This document shows, one piece after another, positions 26,769-34,921 of a stretch of DNA of 44,814 bases. The stretch spans positions 1 through 44,814 of the forward strand of contig JALLOG010000012.1 in the NCBI GenBank assembly GCA_027717645.1, in the 5' to 3' direction. The DNA comes from Desulfobacterota bacterium AH_259_B03_O07. Lineage in GTDB: Bacteria; Desulfobacterota_D; UBA1144; Nemesobacterales; CSP1-2. The position numbers and the translations under genes are program-made. Numbering within the stretch: the stretch's first letter is position 1; the number at the start of each line of letters is the position of its first letter. The notes beneath the pieces are model-generated. The model ran no database searches and had not been told where the DNA came from. It saw only the letters and a program-made list of their open reading frames with translations.

Positions 26769-26857
26769 TGTCATCCCCGAATGCTACCCGATAGACTTGT
26801 CCTCGAAAGTATTTATCGGGGAAACATTCGGGCACAAGAGTAATCGGGAATCCACTT
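26769..26857. repeat. Interspersed repeat, longer form of the 5851-5890 family
   Basis: GTCATCCCCGAATG at the left and TCGGGAATCCA at the right match the end blocks of the 5851-5890 element. Inside, ATCGGGGAAACATTCGGG pairs back on the left block. A further AATTGCGAG-type fragment follows to about 26925. The whole gap of 26673-27005 shows no gene. Confidence 0.55.
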
Positions 26858-27005
26858 AGACCTAATTGCGAGCACTTCGACTGGCTCAATATAGACTCCG
26901 CGAAGCAGCATTTCATTTTGCAATAACGTAATTGTCAATTGAAGAATTGACCCGCTCTTTTGTTTTCTAAGAAAATGGTTCGCGATTCTTTTGATTTGCC
27001 TCCCT

Positions 27006-28172
27006 TTAAAGATTTTCGTTACTTGATCCTGATAGCAACGTCATTAATTCAGAAGCAATAAAGAGTTTATTTCTTCTTCTTCCTTCCGTTTCTCGAAGTA
27101 TCCCAATTTGAATGAGTCGTGACACACCAGTTTTGACTGAATTGAATGGCAAATTCCATTTTTTACTCAGCCCCGAAATTGAAATTACAGGATTAAGAAA
27201 AATCTCGTCAATCAACCTGTGTGCTGATTCAGGAATTTTTTTCGTTTTTTCGAGTTTATTCTTATAATCAGCATGTATATGTAGGATCTTTTTCGCATCG
27301 GATATGGCGTCTTTGGACTGATATATTACGCCTCGCAAGAAAAACTCAATCAATTTCTGCCAATCCCCTCTTTGACTAACACCCAGGAGCCTAGAATAAT
27401 ACTCAGCTCTATATTTTTCAAAAAATTCAGATAGATAAAGAATCGGTTGAGTTAAATACTTTCTTTCACAGAGGAAAAAAGTTATTAAAAGCCTTCCAAC
27501 ACGACCATTACCATCAAGAAAAGGATGGATTGCCTCAAACTGGTAGTGCATAAGAGCACATTGTATCAGGGGAGGCTCCTCTGGATTTGAGTGAAGGTAT
27601 TTCTCCCAGTCGCTAAGTGCCTGATTCATCTCTTCTACTGGTGGAGGTACATAGGTTGCATCATTCAGCAAACAACCCGGCGGACCAATCCAGTTCTGGC
27701 TTTGGCGAAATTCCCCCGGAGTAAGATAGTCACCTCTTACTCCTTCCATTAAAACTCCATGAATTTCGCGAATTAACCTTCCAGAGATAGGCAAACCTTT
27801 TAATCGTTCAAGTCCATATTCCATTGCTCGAACGTAGTTGCGCACCTCACGAACATCAGGGACTCTTGGCACCTCTGACTCAACAGCTTCAAAGAAGAAT
27901 AAATCGTCAAGAGAGGCTTGCGTCCCTTCTATTCGTGAACTTGACACTGCCTCTCGTCGTATATATGGTGCAATAAGAAGATAGGGATTTGGTAGTAATC
28001 TTCCGGTCCCCGATAGTTCTCCTAATAATCTGTCAGCATCGGAAAGAAGCCGGATAAGCTCTCCATCATAAGAAATTTCGGGCGGCAAGGGATTAGGCAC
28101 AAACGCCCAATATCCTGTCAGCGTGTTTATACATCTTCCCGCCGTAGAGTGTTCAAATTCTTTTGGGTTCAC
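27006..28172 (-). CDS. Fic-family protein AMPylase with inhibitory helix and C-terminal winged helix
   Basis: Fic enzymes transfer AMP from ATP to Tyr/Ser/Thr of target proteins. The active site HPFLDGNGRVGR (residues 216-227) is complete. SSSRIEG (77-83, Glu82) is the N-terminal autoinhibitory helix of class II Fic proteins. The C-terminal part, SISGLSKKWNLPFNSVKTGV, then LIQIGILRE, is a winged-helix DNA-binding domain, so the protein could repress its own promoter. The palindrome at 28220-28245, 47 bases upstream of the ATG, is a candidate operator. The target is unknown. It borders the restriction island and may belong to it. Confidence 0.88.
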   Translation of the reverse strand: MNPKEFEHSTAGRCINTLTGYWAFVPNPLPPEISYDGELIRLLSDADRLLGELSGTGRLLPNPYLLIAPYIRREAVSSSRIEGTQASLDDLFFFEAVESEVPRVPDVREVRNYVRAMEYGLERLKGLPISGRLIREIHGVLMEGVRGDYLTPGEFRQSQNWIGPPGCLLNDATYVPPPVEEMNQALSDWEKYLHSNPEEPPLIQCALMHYQFEAIHPFLDGNGRVGRLLITFFLCERKYLTQPILYLSEFFEKYRAEYYSRLLGVSQRGDWQKLIEFFLRGVIYQSKDAISDAKKILHIHADYKNKLEKTKKIPESAHRLIDEIFLNPVISISGLSKKWNLPFNSVKTGVSRLIQIGILRETEGRRRNKLFIASELMTLLSGSSNENL

Positions 28173-28503
28173 TTTCCTGTAGCCTCTAATTAATTATTCT
28201 GCAATAAGAAAATCATATGTTGCAGGATGTGTCAATATCCTGCAATTATAAACCCTGTAATTCAAATCATGCAATAAGCAAAATCCTTATTTCTTCTTAA
28301 GCTTAAATCCTGCAAGAAAATAGCTGACTACCTATTTGTATTCCTGTCCCAAGTACAGCAATAGGGAATTCACCAGTAAGTCATTCTGAACTCGTTTCAG
28401 AATCTTAAAAAATTGTGTCTTCTGTCGATATTTTTGCACCATTATCTAGATTTTAGCTTTTCTTGATGATAGGATTCATTCTGCAATCCTTTTAGGTGAC
28501 GAA
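28173..28503. other. Divergent Fic/hsdM intergenic region with repeated TGCAGG words
   Basis: No coding frame was seen in these 331 bases. The words CTGCAATAAG, TTGCAGGAT, CCTGCAATTA, ATGCAATAAG and CCTGCAAG recur between 28199 and 28317. hsdM has AGGTGA 4 bases before its ATG. Confidence 0.5.
28220..28245. promoter_or_regulatory. Perfect palindrome, candidate operator of the Fic gene
   Basis: TTGCAGGAT and ATCCTGCAA are perfect complements with an 8-base centre. The site is 47 bases before the Fic start on the minus strand. Further half-sites lie at 28199, 28285 and 28309. Confidence 0.55.
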
Positions 28504-30072
28504 ATGCAAACAGGTTTATTTATGAATGACATTGAGAAAAGGCTTTGGGAGTCGGCGGATCAGTTGAGGGCTAATTCCAAGCTCAAATCGTCGGAATATT
28601 CAGTACCAGTTTTGGGATTGATCTTCCTCCGTTATGCTGACCATAAGTTCACTGTTGCAAAAGAAGTAATAGAAAAGAAGTTTATGGAATCAGGAAGCCG
28701 GAGGACTATTTCTAAAGCAGATTATCACGCGAGAGGAGTTCTTTACCTTCCAGAAAAGGCTCGTTTTTCAACTCTACTAAACCTACCAGAGGGTGAAAAT
28801 ATTGGAAGGTTTATTAATGATGCGATGAGGGAAATCGAGGCTGAGAATGAAGACCTGAAAGATGTACTTCCAAAGACTTATAACAGGCTTGAAAATGATG
28901 TCCTTGTTACATTGCTCAAAATCTTTTCAAGCATTCCGATGGATCTTGAAGGGGATGTGTTTGGAAAAATTTATGAATATTTTCTCGGCAAGTTTGCAAT
29001 GGCCGAAGGACAGCGTGGAGGTGAGTTTTTCACTCCTACTTCTTTAGTAAAGCTGATTGTCGAGGTTATAGAGCCCTATCATGGAAGGATCTACGATCCG
29101 GCTTGTGGTTCAGGAGGTATGTTTGTTCAGAGTGCTAAATTTGTTGAAAGACACAAGAAGAATCCAAGCTCTGAAATTTCTGTTTACGGGCAAGAGAAAA
29201 CGGCAGAAATTGTGAGGCTCTGTAAGATGAATCTTGCTGTTCATGGTTTGTCTGGAGATATTCAACAAGGAAATACTTATTACGAGGATATACATAATTC
29301 TCCCGATAAGTTTGATTTTATGATGGCTAATCCTCCTTTTAACGTGAATGGAGTCGATAAAGAGAAGATTAGAGACGACAGGCGCTTTCTATTTGGCATT
29401 CCAAGACCTGATAATGCGAATTATCTCTGGATTCAGATTTTTCTTAGTGCTTTAAATGATAACGGTAGAGCAGGTTTCGTAATGGCAAACTCGGCAAGTG
29501 ATGCTAGACAATCGGAATTAGAAATCAGAAAACAAATTATAGAGGATAATTTAGCAGATGTAATGATATCAATCGGTTCAAATTTCTTTTACACCGTAAC
29601 ACTTCCATGCACATTATGGTTCTTTGATAAAGGGAAGAAGAATACAGACCGAAAAGATAAAGTGCTTTTTCTTGATGCCAGAAATATCTATAACCAAATC
29701 GACCGTGCACACAGAGAATTCACTCCTGGACAAATAGAGTTTATTTCAAATATTGTACGATTATATAGAGGTGAAAACATAGAGACAGGTTTGGGGAGTG
29801 AAAAGTTGATGGTCGAAAATTTCCAGGATGGAAGATATAAAGACATCCCTGGACTATGTAAAGTCGCAACTTTAGATGAAATACTAGAGCAGGGCTATTC
29901 ACTCAACCCGGGACGTTATGTTGGGGTGTCTCAAGTTAAAGAAGACGATTCAGATTTCTATGTAAAATTGGAAGAACTGAATGAAGAACTTGAACAGCTA
30001 AATGTTGAGGCCAGGGAATTCGAGGATAACATATCAATTAATATGTCTAGTTTGCTCAATAACAAAGTCTAA
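28504..30072 (+). CDS. hsdM: Type I restriction-modification DNA methyltransferase HsdM
   Basis: HsdM methylates adenine in the HsdS-defined target and forms the M2S core. SAM-binding motif I is [10 protein letters not shown] (198-207), catalytic motif IV is NPPF (276-279), and the [14 protein letters not shown] segment precedes them. The N-terminal helical domain ([11 protein letters not shown]) is typical, as is the 522-residue length. hsdS starts 3 bases after its stop, so they are one operon. This part looks intact. Confidence 0.95.
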   Translation: MQTGLFMNDIEKRLWESADQLRANSKLKSSEYSVPVLGLIFLRYADHKFTVAKEVIEKKFMESGSRRTISKADYHARGVLYLPEKARFSTLLNLPEGENIGRFINDAMREIEAENEDLKDVLPKTYNRLENDVLVTLLKIFSSIPMDLEGDVFGKIYEYFLGKFAMAEGQRGGEFFTPTSLVKLIVEVIEPYHGRIYDPACGSGGMFVQSAKFVERHKKNPSSEISVYGQEKTAEIVRLCKMNLAVHGLSGDIQQGNTYYEDIHNSPDKFDFMMANPPFNVNGVDKEKIRDDRRFLFGIPRPDNANYLWIQIFLSALNDNGRAGFVMANSASDARQSELEIRKQIIEDNLADVMISIGSNFFYTVTLPCTLWFFDKGKKNTDRKDKVLFLDARNIYNQIDRAHREFTPGQIEFISNIVRLYRGENIETGLGSEKLMVENFQDGRYKDIPGLCKVATLDEILEQGYSLNPGRYVGVSQVKEDDSDFYVKLEELNEELEQLNVEAREFEDNISINMSSLLNNKV

Positions 30073-30075
30073 TAA

Positions 30076-31338
30076 ATGCTTCGGTTAGAATGGGACGAGA
30101 GAAAATTAAATGAATTAGGTTTTGTCGGTAGAGGGAAGTCGAAACACCGTCCTAGAAATCACCCATCTTTATATGGAGGAAAATATCCTTTTATTCAAAC
30201 TAGCGATGTAAAAACCGCTAATATGTATATAAGTAACTATACACAAACATATAATGAAAACGGTTTAGCTCAAAGTAAATTATGGAACCCAGGCACACTT
30301 TGTATAACGATAGCAGCCAATATAGCTGAAACAGCGATATTAAAAATTAAAGCTTGCTTTCCAGATAGTATTGTTGGTTTTATTGCTGATCCTGAAAAAG
30401 CTGATGTTAGGTTTATTAAATACTATGTAGATTACATTAAGTTAAAAATGCAAAATGTTTCTAAGGGAACCACACAAGATAATTTAAGTTTAGATAAACT
30501 TCTAAGTTTAGATTTTTTAGTTCCGCTCCTCCCAATCCAACGCAAAATAGCTTCAATCCTTTCAGCTTATGATGATCTCATTGAAAACAACACAAAGCGA
30601 ATAAAGATTTTAGAAGACATGGCACAAGCCATATACAAAGAATGGTTTGTCAACTTTCGTTTTCCCGGACACGAAACAGCAAAAATGGTTGATTCTGAAT
30701 TGGGGAAGATACCTGAAGGGTGGGAGATTTCTGAAACCAAAAACAAATTTGAAACTGTGTTAGGTGGAACTCCTTCTAGGAAAAATCCCGATTACTGGAC
30801 GAATGGAAAAATTGCTTGGATAAATTCTGGAAAGGTTAATGATATTCGCGTTGTGGATGCAAGTGAATTTATAACTCATGAGGCATTGAAAAAGTCTTCA
30901 GCGAAACTAATGCCTAAAAGAACAACTGTTCTTGCGATTACAGGTGCAACTTTAGGACAAGTAAGTCTCTTGGAGATTGAAGCCTCAGCGAATCAATCTG
31001 TGGTTGGTGTTTTTGATGATAACAAGTTGTATAACGAATATATATATCTCAAGTTTTGTGAAATTATAAATAAAATAATACAAAGTGCTGGAGGCGGTGC
31101 ACAACAACATATTAACAAGGAAATTGTGAATAAAACAAAAATTCTTATCCCACCGTTGCAATTAATAATTAACTTTAATACTTATGTCATCCCTTTATTT
31201 GATTTGTTATCTAATTTACTTTTTGAAAAAAAGATATTGGCTCAAACACGTGACCGCCTCCTTCCTAAGCTCATCAATGGTGAAGTTGATGTTGAAAACT
31301 TGGATGTAAAGGAAATTTTAGATGAACGAGCAATTTAA
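30076..31338 (+). CDS. hsdS: Type I restriction-modification specificity subunit HsdS
   Basis: HsdS sets the DNA target through two recognition domains. TRD1 spans roughly residues 5-165 and TRD2 220-385, separated by the conserved helical spacer PIQRKIASILSAYDDLIENN to EWFVNFRFPGHE. The second half begins GKIPEGWEI and ends with another helix RDRLLPKLINGE, as expected. At 420 residues it is full length. It overlaps the next gene by 17 bases. The bipartite target cannot be read from sequence. Confidence 0.93.
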   Translation: MLRLEWDERKLNELGFVGRGKSKHRPRNHPSLYGGKYPFIQTSDVKTANMYISNYTQTYNENGLAQSKLWNPGTLCITIAANIAETAILKIKACFPDSIVGFIADPEKADVRFIKYYVDYIKLKMQNVSKGTTQDNLSLDKLLSLDFLVPLLPIQRKIASILSAYDDLIENNTKRIKILEDMAQAIYKEWFVNFRFPGHETAKMVDSELGKIPEGWEISETKNKFETVLGGTPSRKNPDYWTNGKIAWINSGKVNDIRVVDASEFITHEALKKSSAKLMPKRTTVLAITGATLGQVSLLEIEASANQSVVGVFDDNKLYNEYIYLKFCEIINKIIQSAGGGAQQHINKEIVNKTKILIPPLQLIINFNTYVIPLFDLLSNLLFEKKILAQTRDRLLPKLINGEVDVENLDVKEILDERAI

Positions 31339-31819
31339 TGAATTTGAATGGCTCAAAGAATACACTGGTATACATGAAGATCGGATGAAATTTGAGAATA
31401 TTAAAAATTTCGTTTTCTTCTGGAGCCTATTTGAAACTAAAGTATGTAAAAACAATGCGAATGTTAAAAGCATTTCTGATAGTGTTGATGAACTGGCAAA
31501 CCGAAGAGAATTTATCTTTGAAGATTATAGGGATTTTTTTGATTATTTTAGGGATCGATACACAGACTCAGGAAAAGTAAACGATAGATTTGAAAGTTTG
31601 AATTTTAGAAGACCAGATAAAAAAGAGTTCGTTAAAGATGCCCTTGAAGGTGATATTAATAAACCATATGAAATTATTAAGGCTTTATTGATTATAGTTT
31701 ATAGACTGCGTAGCAATCTTTTCCATGGAAAAAAGAGAGTTGAAACTCTTAATACACAAATAGAAAACTTTAAAATTGCAAACAAGTTATTATCAAAAGT
31801 AATTAAAAGTTTCGATTAG
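31322..31819 (+). CDS. HEPN-like protein of the Type I island (1)
   Basis: The 165-residue protein carries RLRSNLFHGKKR near residue 138, an R-x4-H motif in a helix like the RNase motif of HEPN-domain proteins. The rest is acidic, Asp/Phe-rich and helical (FEDYRDFFDYFRDRYTDSG). Family identity beyond this motif is not certain. It overlaps hsdS by 17 bases and so is translated with it. HEPN proteins in defence islands often cleave RNA to stop infected cells; here that role is inferred from motif and place. Confidence 0.65.
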   Translation: MNEQFNEFEWLKEYTGIHEDRMKFENIKNFVFFWSLFETKVCKNNANVKSISDSVDELANRREFIFEDYRDFFDYFRDRYTDSGKVNDRFESLNFRRPDKKEFVKDALEGDINKPYEIIKALLIIVYRLRSNLFHGKKRVETLNTQIENFKIANKLLSKVIKSFD

Positions 31820-31931
31820 TTGTTAATTTTGTCTGCAACCAATTGTGCATTAGAATCAGTTCACACCATTAGAGGATTATGAATTAATGACTTAAGCATT
31901 ATAATTTTCTTATCCTTTTAGAGTTATATTT

Positions 31932-32627
31932 ATGGAAAGAGAGGACAGCCGTCAGATTTACATTTTCAAATCATATATAAACAGCTTTCATTATCTGTAC
32001 CAAGATGCTGAATATTTCCATAAAATTGCTAAGGACAAGAGTCTATCTGGTAAATTAGATCGAGTAAGGTTCTCAAGGAACGCAATACTTCTATATGTCT
32101 TGAGCCTAGAAGCTCTGGTAAATAGAGCCATAGATTTCTTTTTATCAGGAAAAGCTAGAGATATTATTTTAGAAAGAGAAGATAGATTTTCAATAACCGA
32201 TAAGTGGTTAATATTACCGATATTAATTAATAAAGACGATGAATCAACTTTTGATACCTCAAGATATCCCTGGAGTCACTTCAATGAATTAGCTAAAATC
32301 AGAAACGATTTTGTTCATCCTAAACATGATCGTGTCGCTTTTTATAAGGCAGTATCTAATAAGACACATGATTGTTTGGATTATAATGAAGTCCCAAAAG
32401 ATAGTGATATTAAAGAAACAGATATAGTCTATAGAAATACAAGAATTCCAAAAGATCCTTACTGTTTATTGCCACATCACACAGACACGGTTAAAAAGAT
32501 TGTAGATGATATTATTGACAATCTGGATAAATTATTAGAAGGGAAAATCAAAAAAGATAATTGGTTGCATTCGGATGCATTCCAATTGATATATCCAAAA
32601 GGTGCAAAAATTAATGACATCAACTAA
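31932..32627 (+). CDS. HEPN-like protein of the Type I island (2)
   Basis: The 231-residue protein also has an R-x4-H motif, RNDFVHP in LAKIRNDFVHPKHDR near residue 124, with an upstream helix RFSRNAILLYVLSLEALVNR, the usual HEPN/Apea-like layout. It shows no clear similarity to the neighbouring HEPN gene outside this motif. It is separated by 112 bases and may have its own start signals (no strong ribosome site). Together the two form a tandem of possible RNase effectors between hsdS and hsdR. Confidence 0.65.
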   Translation: MEREDSRQIYIFKSYINSFHYLYQDAEYFHKIAKDKSLSGKLDRVRFSRNAILLYVLSLEALVNRAIDFFLSGKARDIILEREDRFSITDKWLILPILINKDDESTFDTSRYPWSHFNELAKIRNDFVHPKHDRVAFYKAVSNKTHDCLDYNEVPKDSDIKETDIVYRNTRIPKDPYCLLPHHTDTVKKIVDDIIDNLDKLLEGKIKKDNWLHSDAFQLIYPKGAKINDIN

Positions 32628-32671
32628 TTTCGTTTCTTCTTTATAGTTAAAAGTTTTTTTGATTAGATTCT

Positions 32672-32839
32672 ATGAGTTATACAAATTTACATACTGAGTC
32701 ACCTCTAATTGAAGAACCTTCTAATGGACTGTTTAAATCCCTAGGTTATCAACATCTAGACTGTTTCTATGAAAAATTTAGTAAAAACAGTACATTAAGT
32801 CGAGAAACTTCTACTGACGTTGTTATTTTACCGATCTAA
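32672..32839 (+). pseudogene. Truncated hsdR 5' end, remnant 1
   Basis: The frame starts with ATG and encodes 55 residues that align with the start of the hsdR at 34922: FKSLGYQHLDCFYEKF versus FRSLGFQHQNCFNERF, then NSTLSRETSTDVVILPI versus NSTLGRETPNDVVLVPI, ending at a TAA. The sequence is diverged from the downstream hsdR at many bases, so it comes from a different allele, not a recent copy. It joins directly to a toxin-like remnant. Confidence 0.8.
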
Positions 32840-33134
32840 AAGAGATCACACAACTGGAGAAAGACTACTAGAAAATAGACGTGCTGAACGCTTAAGCTGG
32901 TGTGTTCCTATTATATGCAATTGAAATGATGATGAAGTAAAAGTATGGGATTATAAAGAATCAACTGGGAGGGTACGCACTTATCTTTGGCTTAAAAACA
33001 TGGATTACGTTGTTGTTTTAGAAAGAAAACAAATGAAGTTTAAAGAAGTCTTTTTCCTAATAACAGCATATTATGTAGATGGAGCATCAAGAAGAAGGCA
33101 CTTACATAAAAAGTACGAAAGAAGAATATTATAA
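32840..33134 (+). pseudogene. Remnant of a BECR-fold RNase-like toxin gene
   Basis: In the other frame, joined to the hsdR remnant, the DNA codes ERLLENRRAERLSWCVPIIC, then a TGA, then DDEVKVWDYKESTGRVRTYL, WLKNMDYVVVLERK and FFLITAYYVDGASRRRHLHK to a TAA. The blocks W-x-x-P-I-I, TYLWLK-x-x-DYVVVL and FLITAYYV match my memory of phage-type BECR (barnase/EndoU/ColicinE5/RelE-like) RNase domains. There is no start codon and one internal stop, so it is not functional. The family call is moderate. Confidence 0.5.
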
Positions 33135-33135
33135 A

Positions 33136-33170
33136 TACAATCGCCGTCCATTAATTTAGGGCGGCGATCG
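33136..33170. terminator. Hairpin after the toxin remnant
   Basis: ATCGCCGTCC and GGGCGGCGAT pair (one bulged base) around an AT-rich loop directly after the toxin remnant. No T-tract follows, so it may be a relic of a terminator or of a mobile-unit end. Confidence 0.4.
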
Positions 33171-33267
33171 ATCTCCTTCCACACATGGTAGATGAGTCTT
33201 ATATATTTATTTTAAACATATTTTATTGTAAATCAAGCACTTTTTATCTGGATATGGATATTTAGAT

Positions 33268-33396
33268 ATGAATATTTACACTGAAGCATATTTAATAGAA
33301 TTACCCGATATTGAACTGTTTAAATACCTAGGCTATCAACATCAGAATTACTTATTATTTTATAGAATGAAATTACATTTTTGGTGTTTGTGTTAA
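33268..33396 (+). pseudogene. Truncated hsdR 5' end, remnant 2
   Basis: A second ATG-started relic reads MNIYTEAYLIELPDIELFKY, then LGYQHQNYLLFYR before diverging to a TAA. It aligns with MYEYTESSLVEIPAIELFRS and LGFQHQNCF of the complete hsdR, and shares the DNA string CTGTTTAAA and CTAGG(C/T)TATCAACAT with remnant 1. So at least three hsdR alleles have occupied this locus. It is followed by the darT remnant. Confidence 0.8.
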
Positions 33397-33445
33397 CTGA
33401 TTTCACAATACAAGGGTACGAATTTTTTTAGAGTGAATAGTTTTG

Positions 33446-33780
33446 ATGAAACGCTCGGATATCGAACACCTATATTACATCACTCACATTGATAATGTAA
33501 TGTCTATTCTTAATAACGGTATCCTGAGTCATAATAAAATTAAGAGCAAATAGATAGAACACAAACAGATTTATGATCCTGCTGTTCAGGAGATAAGGAG
33601 CAACAAAAAGCTACCTAATGGCAAGGGATTGCACGATTATGCAAACTTATATTTTAATCCGAGAAATGCTATGTTGTACAAATGGAAAGATAAACATAAA
33701 CAAAAGTAAAAGAGTTATTATCTGAATCGCCGCTTAAACATAAGGTCTTAATTAATAATGACTTATTCTTTCAATGGTGA
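33446..33780 (+). pseudogene. darT: DarT toxin pseudogene (internal deletion and stop)
   Basis: DarT ADP-ribosylates thymidine in single-stranded DNA. The N-terminus is clear: MKRSDIEHLYYITHIDNVMS, ILNNGILSHN, then a TAG, then EHKQIYDPAVQEIRSNKKLP and LHDYANLYFNPRNAML, matching the YITH and NAD-binding parts of DarT. The frame then breaks and jumps to the family's C-terminal end, HKVLINNDLFFQW, before a TGA. About 110 central residues, including the catalytic Glu region, are deleted. The intact darG starts 10 bases later, as in darTG operons. Confidence 0.85.
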
Positions 33781-33790
33781 GTAGAAAACA

Positions 33791-34906
33791 ATGGCTAATA
33801 AGAGGGTAAGAGTTTTAATAGGCGATATTTTTAAATCTAGTGCCCAAACATTGGTGAACACGGTAAATACTGTAGGTGTGATGGGAAAAGGGCTCGCTTT
33901 AGAGTTCAAAAAAAGATTTCCTGATATGTATAAGGACTATGTTGAAAGATGCAAGAAAGGAGAAGTTAGGCTGGGGCGGCCATACCTTTATAAAAAGTTG
34001 ATTACTCCTTGGATTTTGTTGTTTCCAACAAAGCAAGACTGGCGGTCGGTTTCAAAACTCTCAGATATTGAAGTGGGGCTTAAACATCTGGAGAAAAATT
34101 ATAAAAGCTGGGGTATTACTTCATTAGCAATTCCACCCCTTGGTTGTGGACTAGGAGAATTAAACTGGGATATTGTAGGTCCAACATTATATCGTTATTT
34201 AAACAGATTGGAAATTCCCGTTGAACTTTATGCACCCTATGGAACACCGGTGGGTAAGTTGAAACCTGAATTTCTTGGAGAACCCAGTGAGTCGCAGTTA
34301 ATAGAACAGGCGAAAAGACCCGAGTCGAAGATAGAACCTGGATTCATATCTATACTAGAAGCTCTTAGCAGACTGGAAAATATTCCGTATCACTGGCCTG
34401 TTGGTCGAACAACTTTTCAAAAAATAACCTACTTTGGAACTCTTATGGGTTTGGAAACGGGTCTTAGGTATACAAGAGCTAGTTATGGTCCATTTTCTTC
34501 TAAATTAAAATCAAAATTAACTAAGTTAGTAAACAACGGACTTATTAAGGAACGAAAAATCGGAGAAACCTTTAAGGACGCAAGGGATATTAATAAAAAC
34601 GAAATTAAATCAAATCAGGAGATTATAGATAAGTTAATAGACCTCTTTTGTCGTCTGAATACCAAACAAGCTGAGATGGCAGCAACTGTGCATTTTGCCT
34701 ATTCCGAATTGAAAAAGAGTAATGGAGGGAAACTCAATGAGGATGAATTGTTAAATAAAGTAATAAATTGGAAACATAGACGAAAACCAAAATATAATGA
34801 AACTGAAGTAGCTAATACCATTAGAAATCTTGCAGTCCATGGTTGGCTTGATATCGATCCAGGTGAAAAGATGGCTGAGAAAATTGGCGCCGAGTTAGAA
34901 TTTTAG
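33791..34906 (+). CDS. darG: DarG antitoxin: macro domain plus C-terminal DarT-binding domain
   Basis: DarG reverses DarT's ADP-ribosylation of DNA through its macrodomain and also sequesters DarT with its C-terminal part. The macrodomain (residues 4-155) shows VNTVNTVGVMGKGLALEFK and IPPLGCGLGELNWDIV, the ADP-ribose-binding loops. The C-terminal domain (about 180-371), LSRLENIPYHWPVGRTTFQK to NLAVHGWLDIDPGEK, is the usual DarG extension. It is complete with no stops, although its darT is destroyed. It could still protect against incoming DarT or other DNA ADP-ribosylation; that is inference. Confidence 0.9.
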   Translation: MANKRVRVLIGDIFKSSAQTLVNTVNTVGVMGKGLALEFKKRFPDMYKDYVERCKKGEVRLGRPYLYKKLITPWILLFPTKQDWRSVSKLSDIEVGLKHLEKNYKSWGITSLAIPPLGCGLGELNWDIVGPTLYRYLNRLEIPVELYAPYGTPVGKLKPEFLGEPSESQLIEQAKRPESKIEPGFISILEALSRLENIPYHWPVGRTTFQKITYFGTLMGLETGLRYTRASYGPFSSKLKSKLTKLVNNGLIKERKIGETFKDARDINKNEIKSNQEIIDKLIDLFCRLNTKQAEMAATVHFAYSELKKSNGGKLNEDELLNKVINWKHRRKPKYNETEVANTIRNLAVHGWLDIDPGEKMAEKIGAELEF

Positions 34907-34921
34907 GACAGTAAGATATTT

